A stretch of 64,000 nt of DNA from Shouchella lonarensis (GCF_900096965.1 NZ_FMYM01000009.1:1-64000); one strand, 5' to 3'. Positions 37,602-47,236 are shown, counted from the stretch's first letter. The notes: generated by a model not told the origin, from the sequence alone. Numbers and translations: made by a program.

Positions 37602-39059
37602 ATGACTAAAGAAGTACGCGTAAGATTTGCGCCGAGTCCGACAGGGCATTTACATATAGGTGGTGCGCGGTCGGCGTTATTTAATTATTTACTGGCAAAA
37701 CGTACAGGTGGTACATTCATTCTTAGAATAGAAGATACAGATCAGGCGCGGAACATTGATGCTGCGACTGAAAAGTTAATGGAGAGTTTAAGGTGGCTTG
37801 GTCTTGATTGGGATGAAGGTCCCGACAAGGATGGTGGCTATGGTCCGTATCGTTCAATGGCACGTTTAGACACGTATAAAAAACATATCGACATACTGCT
37901 TGCAGAAAACAAAGCTTATTACTGTTATATGACGGAAGAAGAGTTGGAAGCAGAACGCGAGGCTCAAAAAGCGCGTGGAGAAATGCCGAAATATAGTGGT
38001 AGAGACCGCGATTTAACAGCAGATGAGCGTGCGGTATATGAAGCCAAAGGGTTAAAGCCGGTTGTACGCTTTCGCGTGCCGGCGGGACAAACGATCACGT
38101 TTACCGACAGTGTTCGCGGGGAAGTGTCGTTTGAGACCGACGGCATTGGCGACTTTGTCATTGCCCGTCGTGACGGTGTGCCCATGTATAATTTTGCTGT
38201 TGTGGTGGATGACTATTTAATGAAAATCTCGCACGTCATCCGCGGTGAGGAGCATTTATCGAATACACCGCGGCAAATTTTACTGTATGAAGCATTTGGC
38301 TGGGATGTGCCGACGTTTGCGCACGCGTCGCTCATTTTAAATGCGGACCGGCAAAAAATGAGTAAGCGGGATGAGTCATTGATGCAGTTTGTTGAACAGT
38401 ATCAATCACAAGGGTATATGCCTGAGGCGCTCGTGAACTTCTTGGCGTTGCTCGGCTGGTCTCCGGTTGGAGAAGAAGAGATTTTCTCGCTCGCATCACT
38501 GGGAGAACAATTTTCATTTGACCGTGTGTCTAAAGCGCCAGCGGTATTTGATACGGATAAACTTGCGTGGATGAACAATCAGTACATGAAAGCCGCTGAC
38601 TTAGATACAGTTGTTGATCTTGCATTGCCACATTTAGTGAAAAGCAGGCGCATCAATCGTGATGGAAATGACGCGCAGCTTGCGTGGGTGCGTCGCTTGA
38701 TTGGTTTGTATCAAGAGCAAATGCAGTATGGGGCAGAAATTGTCGATTTGACAACGATCTTTTTCCAAACAGAAATCACTTACGATGAAGAAGCACGCAC
38801 TGTACTTGCAGAAGAACAAGTAAGTGAAGTGTTAAAGGGGTTTGCGGCTGCCTTGCAGGAAGTTGAGTCGTTTACGGCACCAGAGATAAAAAAAGCGATC
38901 AAAGCAACACAAAAAGCAACGGGACAAAAGGGGAAGAAATTGTTTATGCCAATTAGGGTTGCCGTTAGTGGTGTCACCCATGGACCTGAACTTGGTGACA
39001 CAATTGAATTGCTTGGCAAAGAAACCGTGCTAACACGGTTGCACATTGCGAGTGAATAG
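37602..39059 (+). CDS. gltX: Glutamyl-tRNA synthetase
   Basis: 485 aa class I synthetase. HIGH-type motif in [25 protein letters not shown] at about 252-256. In Bacillaceae this non-discriminating enzyme also charges tRNA-Gln with Glu for later amidation. GGGGAGCGG upstream of the ATG. Position after ispF and before cysE is as in B. subtilis. Confidence 0.98.
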   Translation: MTKEVRVRFAPSPTGHLHIGGARSALFNYLLAKRTGGTFILRIEDTDQARNIDAATEKLMESLRWLGLDWDEGPDKDGGYGPYRSMARLDTYKKHIDILLAENKAYYCYMTEEELEAEREAQKARGEMPKYSGRDRDLTADERAVYEAKGLKPVVRFRVPAGQTITFTDSVRGEVSFETDGIGDFVIARRDGVPMYNFAVVVDDYLMKISHVIRGEEHLSNTPRQILLYEAFGWDVPTFAHASLILNADRQKMSKRDESLMQFVEQYQSQGYMPEALVNFLALLGWSPVGEEEIFSLASLGEQFSFDRVSKAPAVFDTDKLAWMNNQYMKAADLDTVVDLALPHLVKSRRINRDGNDAQLAWVRRLIGLYQEQMQYGAEIVDLTTIFFQTEITYDEEARTVLAEEQVSEVLKGFAAALQEVESFTAPEIKKAIKATQKATGQKGKKLFMPIRVAVSGVTHGPELGDTIELLGKETVLTRLHIASE

Positions 39060-39085
39060 AACATATCATAAAGCAAAAAGCGTTG

Positions 39086-39333
39086 AAAGGGACAAGTAGA
39101 CGAGTCGATTTCTTTACTAGAGAAGGTTGCCTATGGCTGGAAGCAACTAAAGGAATGCTTGTTGAAATGCCCCCTGGAGTCTTTTTTCGAATGAAGTAGA
39201 AAAAAGCGGTCGTCACCGTTACTTGACAAAAGCTGTACTCAGGAAACTGGAAGAAATGGGTACAGGAAGCAGAGTGGAACCGTGTGTGACTACGCCTCTG
39301 TACCGATACGTATATTGGTGCAGAGGCGTTTTT
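39086..39333 (+). promoter_or_regulatory. T-box riboswitch for tRNA-Cys upstream of cysES
   Basis: Stem I: lower helix AGGG (39088-39091)/CCCT (39072-39075 of the 3' side, i.e. 39172-39175), loop-E AGTA at 39095-39098, upper helix ACGAG (39100-39104)/CTTGT (39158-39162). The specifier in the opposite loop reads GAAA-TGC, TGC (Cys) at 39168-39170. The T-box sequence GTGGAACC is at 39273-39280. Terminator: ACGCCTCTGTACC (39292-39304)/GGTGCAGAGGCGT (39317-39329) plus T-run. Uncharged tRNA-Cys should favour antitermination. Confidence 0.92.
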
Positions 39334-39353
39334 CGTTAGAATGGAGGGAAAGC

Positions 39354-40058
39354 ATGGGATTTATGCGAACGTTATTAAATGACATTGATGTTGTCTTTGA
39401 GCAAGACCCAGCTGCCCGCAATCGAATAGAAGTTATTTTTACGTATTCAGGTGTGCACGCCATTTGGGGCCATCGGATTGCCCACCGTTTATGGAAATGG
39501 AAGTTGCGCTTCCTCGCTCGATTGTTGTCGCAGCTCGTTCGTTTCTTTACTGGTATTGAAATTCATCCTGGGGCGACCATTGGTCAGCGTGTGTTCATTG
39601 ACCACGGTATGGGGGTTGTCATTGGTGAAACATGTGAAATTGGTAATAATGTGACGATCTTTCAAGGAGTGACACTCGGGGGGACAGGGAAGGAGAAAGG
39701 CAAGCGTCACCCGACCGTGAAAGATGGCGCCCTCATTGCCAGTGGTGCGAAAGTATTAGGGTCTTTTACCATTGGAGAGCATGCTAGAATTGGCGCAGGT
39801 TCCGTTGTATTAAAAGAAGTGCCACCTCACTCTACAGTGGTGGGCATTCCCGGAAGAATTGTCGCTCAGCATGGGAAGAAAGTGGCGTCTGCACATGCAC
39901 TTGATCATCATGCGTTGCCTGACCCGGTTGCGGATACGATGCGTGAAGTGGAGCGCGAGTTGGAGCGGTTAAGAGAAGAGTGTACCCAGTTGCGGTCGGC
40001 GTTAGCAGTGAGAGCAAATGATGCGGGTAAAGCAGAGAAAGGGCGTGGGGACATATGA
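39354..40058 (+). CDS. cysE: Serine O-acetyltransferase
   Basis: 234 aa. Makes O-acetylserine from serine and acetyl-CoA, the committed step of cysteine synthesis. Helical N-terminus (1-75) and a left-handed beta-helix with hexapeptide repeats ([20 protein letters not shown] in part, [15 protein letters not shown]). Catalytic Asp/His in the IDHGMG motif. The C-terminal 40 residues are charged and partly coiled-coil. ATG at 39354 follows GGAGGG by five bases and lies right after the T-box terminator. Overlaps cysS. Confidence 0.97.
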   Translation: MGFMRTLLNDIDVVFEQDPAARNRIEVIFTYSGVHAIWGHRIAHRLWKWKLRFLARLLSQLVRFFTGIEIHPGATIGQRVFIDHGMGVVIGETCEIGNNVTIFQGVTLGGTGKEKGKRHPTVKDGALIASGAKVLGSFTIGEHARIGAGSVVLKEVPPHSTVVGIPGRIVAQHGKKVASAHALDHHALPDPVADTMREVERELERLREECTQLRSALAVRANDAGKAEKGRGDI

Positions 40059-41458
40059 TAAAAGTATTCAACAGTTTAACAAGAAAAAAGGAAATGTTTA
40101 AGCCGATCGAAGAAGGAAAAGTACGGATGTATTGCTGCGGACCGACTGTATATAACTACATTCATATCGGTAATGCTAGGCCACCGATCGTATATGACAT
40201 GGTGAGGCGTTACCTTGCTTATCGTGGGTATGAAGTGATATTTGTTACGAATTTTACGGATGTCGATGATAAAATTATTCGTGCTGCCCAAGAGGCAGGA
40301 GAAGACGTCGGTGAAGTGGCGGAACGTTTTATCGCTGCTTACGAAGAAGATGTCAAAGCTTTAGGGGTACAGCCAGCAAATGCGCATCCGCGGGTGACAG
40401 AGACGATGGATGACATTATCGCGTTTATCGTGGCGCTTGTTGACAAAGGTTTTGCTTATGAAGCGGGTGGAGATGTGTACTACCGGACACGTCGTTTTCG
40501 TGAATACGGCAAGTTGTCAGGACAATCACTAGATGATTTGCGTAGTGGCACACGGATTGAGGTGGATGAGAATAAAGAGGACCCGCTTGATTTTGTTTTA
40601 TGGAAAGCTGCTAAACAAGGGGAGATCTCTTGGTCTAGTCCATGGGGAGAAGGGCGACCGGGTTGGCACATTGAATGTTCGGCGATGATTAAAAAGACAT
40701 TAGGAGAAACAATTGACATTCATGCCGGTGGGAAAGATTTAACATTCCCGCACCATGAAAATGAAATTGCCCAATCGGAAGCATTGACAGGTAAAACAAT
40801 CGCGAACTACTGGTTGCATAACGGCTTTGTCAATATCGACAATGAGAAGATGTCAAAGTCGCTTGGGAACTTTGTATTGGCACGTGATTTAATGGCGCGG
40901 CACGATCCAGAAGTAATTCGCTTCTTTATGTTGAGTGCCCATTATCGTACGCCAATTAATTTTAGTGACGAGCTGCTTGTGAGCGCGAAGGCAGGGTTAG
41001 AACGAATCCGAACAGCGGTGGCGAGTCTAGTGCATCGTCTCGCACAGACGGCCGATGCAGGTATGACAGGCCCATGGTTGGAGAAGATTGAAGGGTATAA
41101 GAAACAATTTATTGCTGAGATGGATGATGACTTTAATAGTGCGAATGGGATCAGTGTCTTATTTGACTTGGCAAAAGAAGCAAATGTGTATGCTCGTGAG
41201 CAACAAACATCAACAATCGTGTTGCAAGCATTCTTGTCACTTTTTGACGAAATAAGTACAGTGTTAGGATTATCGTTGCAAAGCACAGCCACTTTGTTAG
41301 ATGATGAAGTAGAAGCATTGATTGCAGAGCGAAACGAGGCACGTAAGCAGCGTGACTTCCAGCGTGCAGACGAGATTCGTGATCAATTGAAGGAAAAGCA
41401 TATTATTTTGGAAGATACCCCTCAAGGTGTGCGGTGGAAGCGAGGAGACACAACATGA
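40055..41458 (+). CDS. cysS: Cysteinyl-tRNA synthetase
   Basis: 467 aa class I synthetase. HIGH motif in [11 protein letters not shown] (about 28-38), zinc ligands Cys28 region CCGPT and the later [13 protein letters not shown] segments, KMSKS at about 265-269. Coupled to cysE by an ATGA overlap, so both supply and charging of Cys are under the same T-box control. Overlaps mrnC by four bases. Confidence 0.98.
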   Translation: MIKVFNSLTRKKEMFKPIEEGKVRMYCCGPTVYNYIHIGNARPPIVYDMVRRYLAYRGYEVIFVTNFTDVDDKIIRAAQEAGEDVGEVAERFIAAYEEDVKALGVQPANAHPRVTETMDDIIAFIVALVDKGFAYEAGGDVYYRTRRFREYGKLSGQSLDDLRSGTRIEVDENKEDPLDFVLWKAAKQGEISWSSPWGEGRPGWHIECSAMIKKTLGETIDIHAGGKDLTFPHHENEIAQSEALTGKTIANYWLHNGFVNIDNEKMSKSLGNFVLARDLMARHDPEVIRFFMLSAHYRTPINFSDELLVSAKAGLERIRTAVASLVHRLAQTADAGMTGPWLEKIEGYKKQFIAEMDDDFNSANGISVLFDLAKEANVYAREQQTSTIVLQAFLSLFDEISTVLGLSLQSTATLLDDEVEALIAERNEARKQRDFQRADEIRDQLKEKHIILEDTPQGVRWKRGDTT

Positions 41459-41859
41459 GTCAGCGAGAACTCCGTCAGTTAAACGGGCTCGCGCTCGCTT
41501 ATATGGGTGATGCAGTATTTGAGAAGCACGTACGTTATACGTTGCTTACGCAAGGAAAGGTGCGCCCGAACCGATTGCACCAGGAGGCGACGACGTATGT
41601 GTCAGCGAAGGCACAAGCGGCGATTTTACGGGCATTAGAAGCGGAAGACGTGTTGACGGATGAAGAAAAGCAAATTGTGCGGCGAGGGCGCAATGCAAAA
41701 TCACATACTGTACCAAAGTATACAGATGTGCAGACATACGGCTATGCGACCGGGTTTGAAGCGTTATTAGGTTATTTATATGTTACCGATGCACACGACC
41801 GTCTGCAGCAACTGTTGCAACGGGCGATGGTGCTCGGAGCGAAAAAGGAGGGTAGATGA
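41455..41859 (+). CDS. mrnC: Mini-ribonuclease III
   Basis: 134 aa. RNase III catalytic domain without the double-stranded RNA-binding domain: [14 protein letters not shown] with catalytic Asp, and the second acidic motif [21 protein letters not shown]. Matures 23S rRNA in Bacillaceae. ATGA overlap with cysS; GAGGAG upstream. Confidence 0.96.
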   Translation: MSQRELRQLNGLALAYMGDAVFEKHVRYTLLTQGKVRPNRLHQEATTYVSAKAQAAILRALEAEDVLTDEEKQIVRRGRNAKSHTVPKYTDVQTYGYATGFEALLGYLYVTDAHDRLQQLLQRAMVLGAKKEGR

Positions 41860-42749
41860 CGATGAAGCAATCAAACAAGCAGCATGTTCGGCGTACATCT
41901 ACTGCACCGCAATCACCGAAGCGAGAAAAGCGGCAAGGCACGCGAAAAAAGACTGTGACACCACAAGCTAGAAAACCGCAAGTGACGCCATTACAAGTGG
42001 CGCACACTCTTATCGCGGGAAAAAACCCTGTCATTGAAGCAATGCAGTCAGGGAGGAAAGTGTATCAAGTGTGGATCGGTGAACATTCACAAAAAGGGCA
42101 AATGCAAACAGTGCAGTCACTGGCACAAGAAAATGAAGTACCTATACAGCCGATAAAAAAGCAACAATTGGATGAATGGATCGGGCATAGCAATCATCAA
42201 GGGGTCGTTGCGGCGGTGAAACCATACGACTATGCCACAATTGATATGCTGTTTGATCGAGCACAAGCAGCGAATGAAGCACCATTTTTCCTTCTTTTAG
42301 ACGGCATTGAAGACCCGCACAATCTCGGTTCAATCATGCGTACAGCAGATGCCGCAGGTGTGCACGGGATCATTATCCCAAAACGGCGTGCAGTCGGGTT
42401 GACGGAAACGGTTGCCAAAGCGTCAACAGGGGCAATTGAGTACATTCCGGTCGTACAAGTGACGAACTTGGCACGGACAATGGACGAGCTAAAGGAACGG
42501 GGTTTGTGGTTTTTTGGTACAGATGCAAGCGGCTCAGACCACTATAATGAGGTGACATATGACCAAGGAGCCATTGGTCTCGTCATTGGGAGTGAAGGGA
42601 AAGGGATGGGGCGACTCGTGAAGGAAAAGTGTGACTTTCTTTTGCGCATTCCGATGAATGGTCGTGTGACTTCTTTGAATGCATCTGTTGCGGCAGCGCT
42701 GCTCATGTATGAAATATATCGCCAGCGTGAGCGTGTAAGTGATTCATGA
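41856..42749 (+). CDS. rlmB: 23S rRNA (guanosine2251-2'-O)-methyltransferase RlmB
   Basis: 297 aa SPOUT methyltransferase. The C-terminal 150 residues carry motifs I-III: DPHNLGSIMRTADAAGVHG, GLVIGSEGKGM and RIPMNGRVTSLNASVAAALL. L30e-like RNA-binding domain at about 55-125. The first 50 residues are very basic and of low complexity (Lys, Arg, Gln, Thr, Pro), so the protein is about 50 residues longer than B. subtilis YacO. Start ATG at 41856 overlaps mrnC; ATG at 41862 is an alternative. Confidence 0.96.
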   Translation: MTMKQSNKQHVRRTSTAPQSPKREKRQGTRKKTVTPQARKPQVTPLQVAHTLIAGKNPVIEAMQSGRKVYQVWIGEHSQKGQMQTVQSLAQENEVPIQPIKKQQLDEWIGHSNHQGVVAAVKPYDYATIDMLFDRAQAANEAPFFLLLDGIEDPHNLGSIMRTADAAGVHGIIIPKRRAVGLTETVAKASTGAIEYIPVVQVTNLARTMDELKERGLWFFGTDASGSDHYNEVTYDQGAIGLVIGSEGKGMGRLVKEKCDFLLRIPMNGRVTSLNASVAAALLMYEIYRQRERVSDS

Positions 42750-43261
42750 CACATGATATTTTGCTTGTCGACGGATACAACATCATTGGTGCATGGGCAG
42801 AGCTGCAGTCACTTAGTAAACAGGATTTTTCACTCGCAAGGGACCGGCTTGTCGACATGATGGCTGAATATGCAGCTTATATGGGACATGAAGTGCATAT
42901 TGTGTTTGATGCACATCAAGTAGGTGGTGTAGGCAAGCATGCATTACATCACCGTGTCCATGTTATTTATACAAGGAAAAAGGAAACGGCGGATGAGCGC
43001 ATCGAGAAGCTCGTGACGACAATGAAACGTATTGATCGACGCATTTATGTTGCGACATCAGACTTTGCTGAGCAGTCTGTCATTTTCGGTAGTGGTGCCT
43101 TGCGTAAGTCTGCTCACGAGTTACAACGGGAAATGAAGTTGGTGATGAAAGGAATCGACAAAACCATTGAAAAAAAGCAGCGAACACAGCAATCGTCGAA
43201 GATTCAGTTATCAACAGAAGTTGCCGAAGTTTTTGAGAGATGGCGTCGAGAAGGGAAATGA
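42746..43261 (+). CDS. rae1: Ribosome-associated endonuclease Rae1 (YacP, NYN domain)
   Basis: 171 aa. NYN/PIN-like nuclease: DGYNIIGAW with Asp9 at the N-terminus, IVFDAHQVGG, and the acidic TSDFAEQ strand. In B. subtilis Rae1 cuts mRNA in the ribosomal A-site. ATGA overlap with rlmB completes the cysE-cysS-mrnC-rlmB-rae1 run of overlapping genes. Confidence 0.95.
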   Translation: MTHDILLVDGYNIIGAWAELQSLSKQDFSLARDRLVDMMAEYAAYMGHEVHIVFDAHQVGGVGKHALHHRVHVIYTRKKETADERIEKLVTTMKRIDRRIYVATSDFAEQSVIFGSGALRKSAHELQREMKLVMKGIDKTIEKKQRTQQSSKIQLSTEVAEVFERWRREGK

Positions 43262-43265
43262 ACGG

Positions 43266-43295
43266 TTGACCAATGCAGTGTGAGTACGATATAAT
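43266..43295 (+). promoter_or_regulatory. sigH promoter
   Basis: TTGACC (43266-43271), 18 bases, TATAAT (43290-43295). Confidence 0.85.
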
Positions 43296-43351
43296 CAATG
43301 TGTACAACTTTTCACAACATTAGAGCGGTGCGAACGCGAGGGGTGATCAGG

Positions 43352-44014
43352 TTGAGTATAGGGTTAGCAGAACAGAAAAGCATGGTGACTGAGAGAGAAT
43401 TTGACAAGTGGGAAGATGATCGCGTCATCTTTGCAGTTCGATCAGGGAATACGTTGGCACTGGAACACTTATTGAGTAAATATCGTCATTTTGTCCAAGC
43501 GAAGGCACGTGCTTATTTTTTAGCTGGCGGTGACTATGAGGATATTGTTCAAGAAGGAATGATTGGTTTATATAAAGCTGTGCGTGATTTTAATGGGGAC
43601 AAGCTGTCCTCTTTCAAAGCTTTTGCCGAATTGTGTATCAAGAGGCAAATTATTACTGCTATTAAAAGTGCAACCCGACAAAAACACGTGCCTTTGAATA
43701 CGTATGTTTCATTGGACAAGCCGCTATACGAAGAAGAATCTGAACGAACACTGCTAGACATTGTCTGTGATCAAGAGATGATCAACCCAGAAGCGTTGAT
43801 TATCAATAAAGAAGAGCTTGACTACATCGAGAAGAAAATGGGCGAGATTTTAAGTGAGTTAGAACGTCAAGTGCTAACCTTGTATTTGGAAGGCTGGACA
43901 TACCAAGAAATTTCTGCTAATTTGAATCGCCGTGTCAAGTCGATTGACAATGCATTGCAGCGGATAAAACAAAAGCTGGGACGTTATGTTGAGTTAAAAA
44001 AAGTTGTGTTTTAA
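43352..44014 (+). CDS. sigH: RNA polymerase sigma factor SigH
   Basis: 220 aa group 3 sigma factor for early stationary phase, competence and sporulation entry. Region 2 with YEDIVQEGMIGLYKAVRDF and SFKAFAELCIKRQIITAIK, region 4 with WTYQEISANLNRRVKSIDNALQRIK. I choose the TTG at 43352, eight bases after AGGGG; the ATG-like longer frame starts inside the promoter transcript without a ribosome binding site. Upstream of secE/nusG as in B. subtilis, but the intervening rpmG is missing. Confidence 0.95.
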   Translation: MSIGLAEQKSMVTEREFDKWEDDRVIFAVRSGNTLALEHLLSKYRHFVQAKARAYFLAGGDYEDIVQEGMIGLYKAVRDFNGDKLSSFKAFAELCIKRQIITAIKSATRQKHVPLNTYVSLDKPLYEEESERTLLDIVCDQEMINPEALIINKEELDYIEKKMGEILSELERQVLTLYLEGWTYQEISANLNRRVKSIDNALQRIKQKLGRYVELKKVVF

Positions 44015-44062
44015 TGTAGGTAGGTTGGTCATAAAGGTCTCGAGCACTTCTGTGGAAAATGT

Positions 44063-44092
44063 TTGACTTTCCTTCCTACTTACATTTATAAT
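44063..44092 (+). promoter_or_regulatory. Strong promoter in the sigH-secE gap
   Basis: TTGACT (44063-44068), 18 bases, TATAAT (44087-44092). A terminator starts only 27 bases downstream, so the predicted product is a transcript of about 65 bases unless read-through occurs. Confidence 0.75.
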
Positions 44093-44118
44093 AGAGTCAA
44101 ACCGTTTTTTGAGCTGTA

Positions 44119-44163
44119 AAATGAACCCACGATATGCAAGTGTTAGAAGTGGGTTTATTTTTT
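44119..44163 (+). terminator. Terminator between sigH and secE
   Basis: AAATGAACCCAC (44119-44130) pairs with GTGGGTTTATTT (44149-44160), one G-U pair, followed by T. Confidence 0.85.
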
Positions 44164-44267
44164 GTACAACCGTCTTTTACTAGACTTTGATTTGTGATGA
44201 TGGATTGACAATAAATATAAGGTTTAACTTTTCAATGATGTGCCACGCTGGGGGTGTAGGGAACAAG

Positions 44268-44468
44268 ATGACAAATCAGAAAAAAAATCCGATTGCATTT
44301 TTAGGAAATGTGGGACGTGAACTAAAGCGTGTAACATGGCCGACAAAAAAGGAATTAACGCGTTATACGTGGGTGGTACTGATTACACTTGCTTTTATGG
44401 TCGCGTTCTTTTATGTTGTTGATTTAGGGATTGCATCGTTACGTGCTGTAGTGGTGAAGTCACCTTAA
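44268..44468 (+). CDS. secE: Preprotein translocase subunit SecE
   Basis: 66 aa. Single C-terminal membrane helix (about 37-57) preceded by the conserved amphipathic VGRELKRVTWPTKKELTRYT. Essential part of SecYEG. ATG at 44268, six bases after AGGG. The longer frame to 44187 has no ribosome binding site. nusG follows after 65 bases. Confidence 0.97.
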   Translation: MTNQKKNPIAFLGNVGRELKRVTWPTKKELTRYTWVVLITLAFMVAFFYVVDLGIASLRAVVVKSP

Positions 44469-44505
44469 TAAAAAGCCAACACTGCGGCAGCTTGTGCGAA
44501 TGAAA

Positions 44506-44536
44506 AAGGAGGGAAGGACATCCGTCCTGAATAATG
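44506..44536 (+). promoter_or_regulatory. nusG translation initiation site with a hairpin between SD and AUG
   Basis: AAGGAGGG (44506-44513) is 20 bases from the ATG at 44534, too far for normal use, but AGGAC (44515-44519) and GTCCT (44524-44528) form a hairpin with loop ATCC. Excluding the hairpin the spacing becomes six bases. Confidence 0.6.
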
Positions 44537-45070
44537 GAAAAAAGTTGGTTTGTGGTACACACGTATTCTGGCTATGAAAATAAAGTGAAAATGAACTTGG
44601 AAAAACGCGTTGAAACGATGGAAATGGCTGATCACATTTTTCGTGTGCTTGTCCCGGTAGAAGAAGAGTCAGAGATGAAAAATGGGAAAACGAAGCAAGT
44701 GATGAAGAAAGTGTTCCCTGGTTACGTGCTTGTGGAAATGATCATGACTGACGACTCTTGGTATGTCGTGCGAAACACACCAGGGGTGACGGGTTTTGTT
44801 GGGTCAGCCGGTGCGGGTTCGAAGCCAACTCCATTGATGCCGGATGAAGTGGAGCGCATTTTAAAACAAATGGGCGTCATGGAAGCAACTATGGAAGTTG
44901 ATTTCGAATTGAAAGAGTCTGTGAAGGTAAAAACTGGGCCGTTTGCTAATTTCGTTGGCACAATTGAAGAAATACAGCCAGATCGCCAGAAGCTAAAAGT
45001 GCACGTAAACATGTTTGGACGCGAAACACCGGTCGAACTTGAGTTCACTCAAGTCGAAAAGATTTCATAA
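44534..45070 (+). CDS. nusG: Transcription termination/antitermination factor NusG
   Basis: 178 aa. NGN domain (1-115) with [15 protein letters not shown] and the [19 protein letters not shown] signatures, and KOW domain (about 125-178: [20 protein letters not shown]). Binds RNA polymerase; in Bacillus it promotes pausing. The start is fixed by homology although its SD is at an unusual distance. Confidence 0.98.
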   Translation: MEKSWFVVHTYSGYENKVKMNLEKRVETMEMADHIFRVLVPVEEESEMKNGKTKQVMKKVFPGYVLVEMIMTDDSWYVVRNTPGVTGFVGSAGAGSKPTPLMPDEVERILKQMGVMEATMEVDFELKESVKVKTGPFANFVGTIEEIQPDRQKLKVHVNMFGRETPVELEFTQVEKIS

Positions 45071-45075
45071 AAAGC

Positions 45076-45104
45076 TTGCTTCTTTAAGAATTTGATGATA
45101 GAAT
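45076..45104 (+). promoter_or_regulatory. Promoter of rplK-rplA
   Basis: TTGCTT (45076-45081), 17 bases, TAGAAT (45099-45104). Confidence 0.6.
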
Positions 45105-45132
45105 TTCTATGTTTAGTATGTTGCTATCCAGT

Positions 45133-45157
45133 CGGGTGCGATTGCATCCGTCTTTTT
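45133..45157 (+). terminator. Attenuator-like terminator in the rplK leader
   Basis: CGGGTGC (45133-45139)/GCATCCG (45144-45150), one G-U, loop GATT, then TCTTTTT. It lies after the rplK promoter and before its SD, so it either ends nusG transcripts or attenuates rplK. Confidence 0.7.
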
Positions 45158-45218
45158 GAGTGGGAGGGGATGAGCTCATTCCCGGTAACCACATCACGGA
45201 CTTAAGGAGGTGTGTCAC

Positions 45219-45644
45219 GTGGCTAAAAAGGTAATCAAAATGGTTAAACTACAAATTCCTGCAGGTAAAGCCAATCCGGCACCACCAGTTGGGCCAGCAC
45301 TTGGTCAAGCAGGTGTGAATATTATGGGATTCTGTAAAGAGTTTAATGCTCGTACATCTGACCAAGCAGGCTTAATCATTCCAGTAGAAATTACTGTGTT
45401 TGAGGACCGCTCGTTTACATTCATCACAAAAACGCCACCAGCTGCAGTTTTACTCAAAAAAGCAGCAGGAATTGAATCAGGCTCTGGCGAACCGAATCGC
45501 ACAAAAGTTGCGACGGTCAAACGCGATAAAGTACGCGAAATCGCTGAAACAAAAATGCCAGATTTGAACGCTGCTTCAGTAGAAGCGGCAATGCGTATGG
45601 TTGAAGGAACTGCACGTAGCATGGGTATTGTGATCGAGGACTAA
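45219..45644 (+). CDS. rplK: 50S ribosomal protein L11
   Basis: 141 aa. Starts with GTG at 45219, eight bases after a perfect AAGGAGG; the GTG at 45210 overlaps the SD. Proline-rich [20 protein letters not shown] segment and the RNA-binding C-terminal domain are intact. Forms the GTPase-associated stalk base with L10. rplA follows. Confidence 0.98.
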   Translation: MAKKVIKMVKLQIPAGKANPAPPVGPALGQAGVNIMGFCKEFNARTSDQAGLIIPVEITVFEDRSFTFITKTPPAAVLLKKAAGIESGSGEPNRTKVATVKRDKVREIAETKMPDLNAASVEAAMRMVEGTARSMGIVIED

Positions 45645-45746
45645 TGTTGGTTTGTTTGCTGAGAGGTTGTGCTCTTTTTTTGGGAGTACAGCCTTTCAAA
45701 CAGTGGGAGGTCTCGCCGTTATTACCACATACGAGGAGGAAATAAA

Positions 45747-46442
45747 ATGGCTAAAAAAGGGAAAAAATACGCTGATGCAGTGAAGCTAATTGACCGTGAT
45801 CGCGTATATCAAGCAGAAGAAGCGCTTGAACTTGTAAAGAAAACAGCAGTAGCGAAGTTTGATGAGACAGTGGAGGTTGCTGTACGTCTTGGTGTGGATC
45901 CGAAAAAAGCGGATCAACAAATTCGCGGTGCGGTTGTACTACCGCACGGTACGGGGAAAACACAACGCGTGCTTGTGTTTGCAAAAGGTGAGAAAGCGAA
46001 AGAAGCAGAAGCTGCTGGTGCAGATTATGTAGGCGAGGATGACCTAATTAATAAAATTAACCAAGGTTGGTTTGATTTTGATGTGATCGTTGCGACGCCA
46101 GATATGATGGCACAAGTAGGACGCCTCGGTCGGGTGCTTGGACCAAAAGGGCTTATGCCGAATCCGAAAACAGGCACTGTGACATTTGATGTTGCAAAAG
46201 CTGTGGCGGAAATTAAAGCGGGTAAAGTCGAATACCGTGTGGACAAGTCTGGGAATATTCACGTACCAATTGGAAAAGTGTCATTTGAACCAGCACAGTT
46301 GCTTGAAAACTTCCAGACGATCATTGAAACACTTCATAAAGTGAAGCCGGCTGCTGCAAAAGGGACGTACGTACGTAACATTGCAGTTGCTTCAACAATG
46401 GGCCCTGGTGTCCGTGTTGCCACAAGTTCTTTTTCAAAGTAA
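45747..46442 (+). CDS. rplA: 50S ribosomal protein L1
   Basis: 231 aa. Conserved [12 protein letters not shown] and [19 protein letters not shown] segments; the usual full length. ATG at 45747 follows GAGGAGG. Part of the mobile L1 stalk at the E-site. The frame upstream of this ATG is not used. Confidence 0.98.
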   Translation: MAKKGKKYADAVKLIDRDRVYQAEEALELVKKTAVAKFDETVEVAVRLGVDPKKADQQIRGAVVLPHGTGKTQRVLVFAKGEKAKEAEAAGADYVGEDDLINKINQGWFDFDVIVATPDMMAQVGRLGRVLGPKGLMPNPKTGTVTFDVAKAVAEIKAGKVEYRVDKSGNIHVPIGKVSFEPAQLLENFQTIIETLHKVKPAAAKGTYVRNIAVASTMGPGVRVATSSFSK

Positions 46443-46445
46443 TGA

Positions 46446-46475
46446 TTGACAAGCATGCTGTGAATATGTTAAGTT
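46446..46475 (+). promoter_or_regulatory. Promoter of rplJ-rplL
   Basis: TTGACA (46446-46451), 18 bases, TAAGTT (46470-46475). Confidence 0.6.
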
Positions 46476-46499
46476 ATTACTTGTGAATTTAAAAGTCAT

Positions 46500-46606
46500 A
46501 CCGTAGACAGCAGGTGCCTTTAGGTTTAAATATCCTGCCGAGGTGAGCAAATAGATTTCCGTAGTAGGAGTCATACTGCCCTCGTTGTCGAAAAACGAGG
46601 GCTTTT
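46500..46606 (+). promoter_or_regulatory. L10 leader RNA with attenuator
   Basis: The region between rplA and rplJ has the L10-leader hallmark (CAGCAGGTGCC ... TATCCTGCCGAGGT, 46509-46553) that mimics the 23S L10 site, followed by a terminator GCCCTCGTT (46578-46586)/AACGAGGGC (46594-46602) and T-run. Binding of L10(L12)4 should favour termination, an autogenous control. Confidence 0.88.
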
Positions 46607-46678
46607 CATTTAGCTAATTCCCTCATAGCTGTACAAAGCTTACAGGCGGTGTGAAATCATTTTACAGGAGGTGTATTC

Positions 46679-47179
46679 ATGAGCAGCGTATTAGAGCAAA
46701 AGCAACAAATGGTTGCTGATATCGCGACAAAGTTACGGGATAGTAAAGCGACTGTTGTTGTTGATTACCGTGGATTAACGGTTGCAGCAGTCACTGAACT
46801 ACGAAAACAGTTGCGCGAAGCAGGCGTTGAGTACAAAGTGTATAAAAACACACTTGTGCGCCGTGCGACAGCGGAAACGGAACTGACGGCGCTAGATGAC
46901 CATTTAACTGGTCCGACAGCGATTGCTTTCAGTAATGAAGATGCGGTTGCCCCAGCGAAAGTGATTAACAACTTTGCAAAAGAAAACGAAGCGCTTGAAA
47001 TTAAAGCAGGTGTGTTCGAAGGGAAAGTAGTCGGTGTCGATGAAGTGAAGGCTCTTGCTGAACTTCCATCACGCGAAGGACTTCTTTCTATGCTTCTTAG
47101 TGTGTTACAAGCGCCAATGCGAAATGTTGCCTTGGCAGCAAAAGCGGTTGCTGATCAAAAAGAAGAGCAAGGTGCATAA
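46679..47179 (+). CDS. rplJ: 50S ribosomal protein L10
   Basis: 166 aa. [20 protein letters not shown] start, [20 protein letters not shown], and C-terminal helix that holds L7/L12 dimers. AGGAGGTG upstream of the ATG. Directly after its own L10 leader. Confidence 0.98.
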   Translation: MSSVLEQKQQMVADIATKLRDSKATVVVDYRGLTVAAVTELRKQLREAGVEYKVYKNTLVRRATAETELTALDDHLTGPTAIAFSNEDAVAPAKVINNFAKENEALEIKAGVFEGKVVGVDEVKALAELPSREGLLSMLLSVLQAPMRNVALAAKAVADQKEEQGA

Positions 47180-47236
47180 TCTTGCTTAATGTATGACATG
47201 TTTTATCGATGATATTAAACGAGGAGGATTATAACA

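Noticed and set aside
39282-39353. Longer cysE start at 39282
   Set aside because: It would begin inside the T-box antiterminator/terminator; the ATG at 39354 has the SD.
44121-44183. 20-codon frame beginning in the sigH-secE terminator
   Set aside because: No SD, and its start lies inside the terminator stem.
44015-44267. rpmG (L33) in its usual place
   Set aside because: No frame with the expected Cys-containing, Lys-rich 49 residues was found on either strand.
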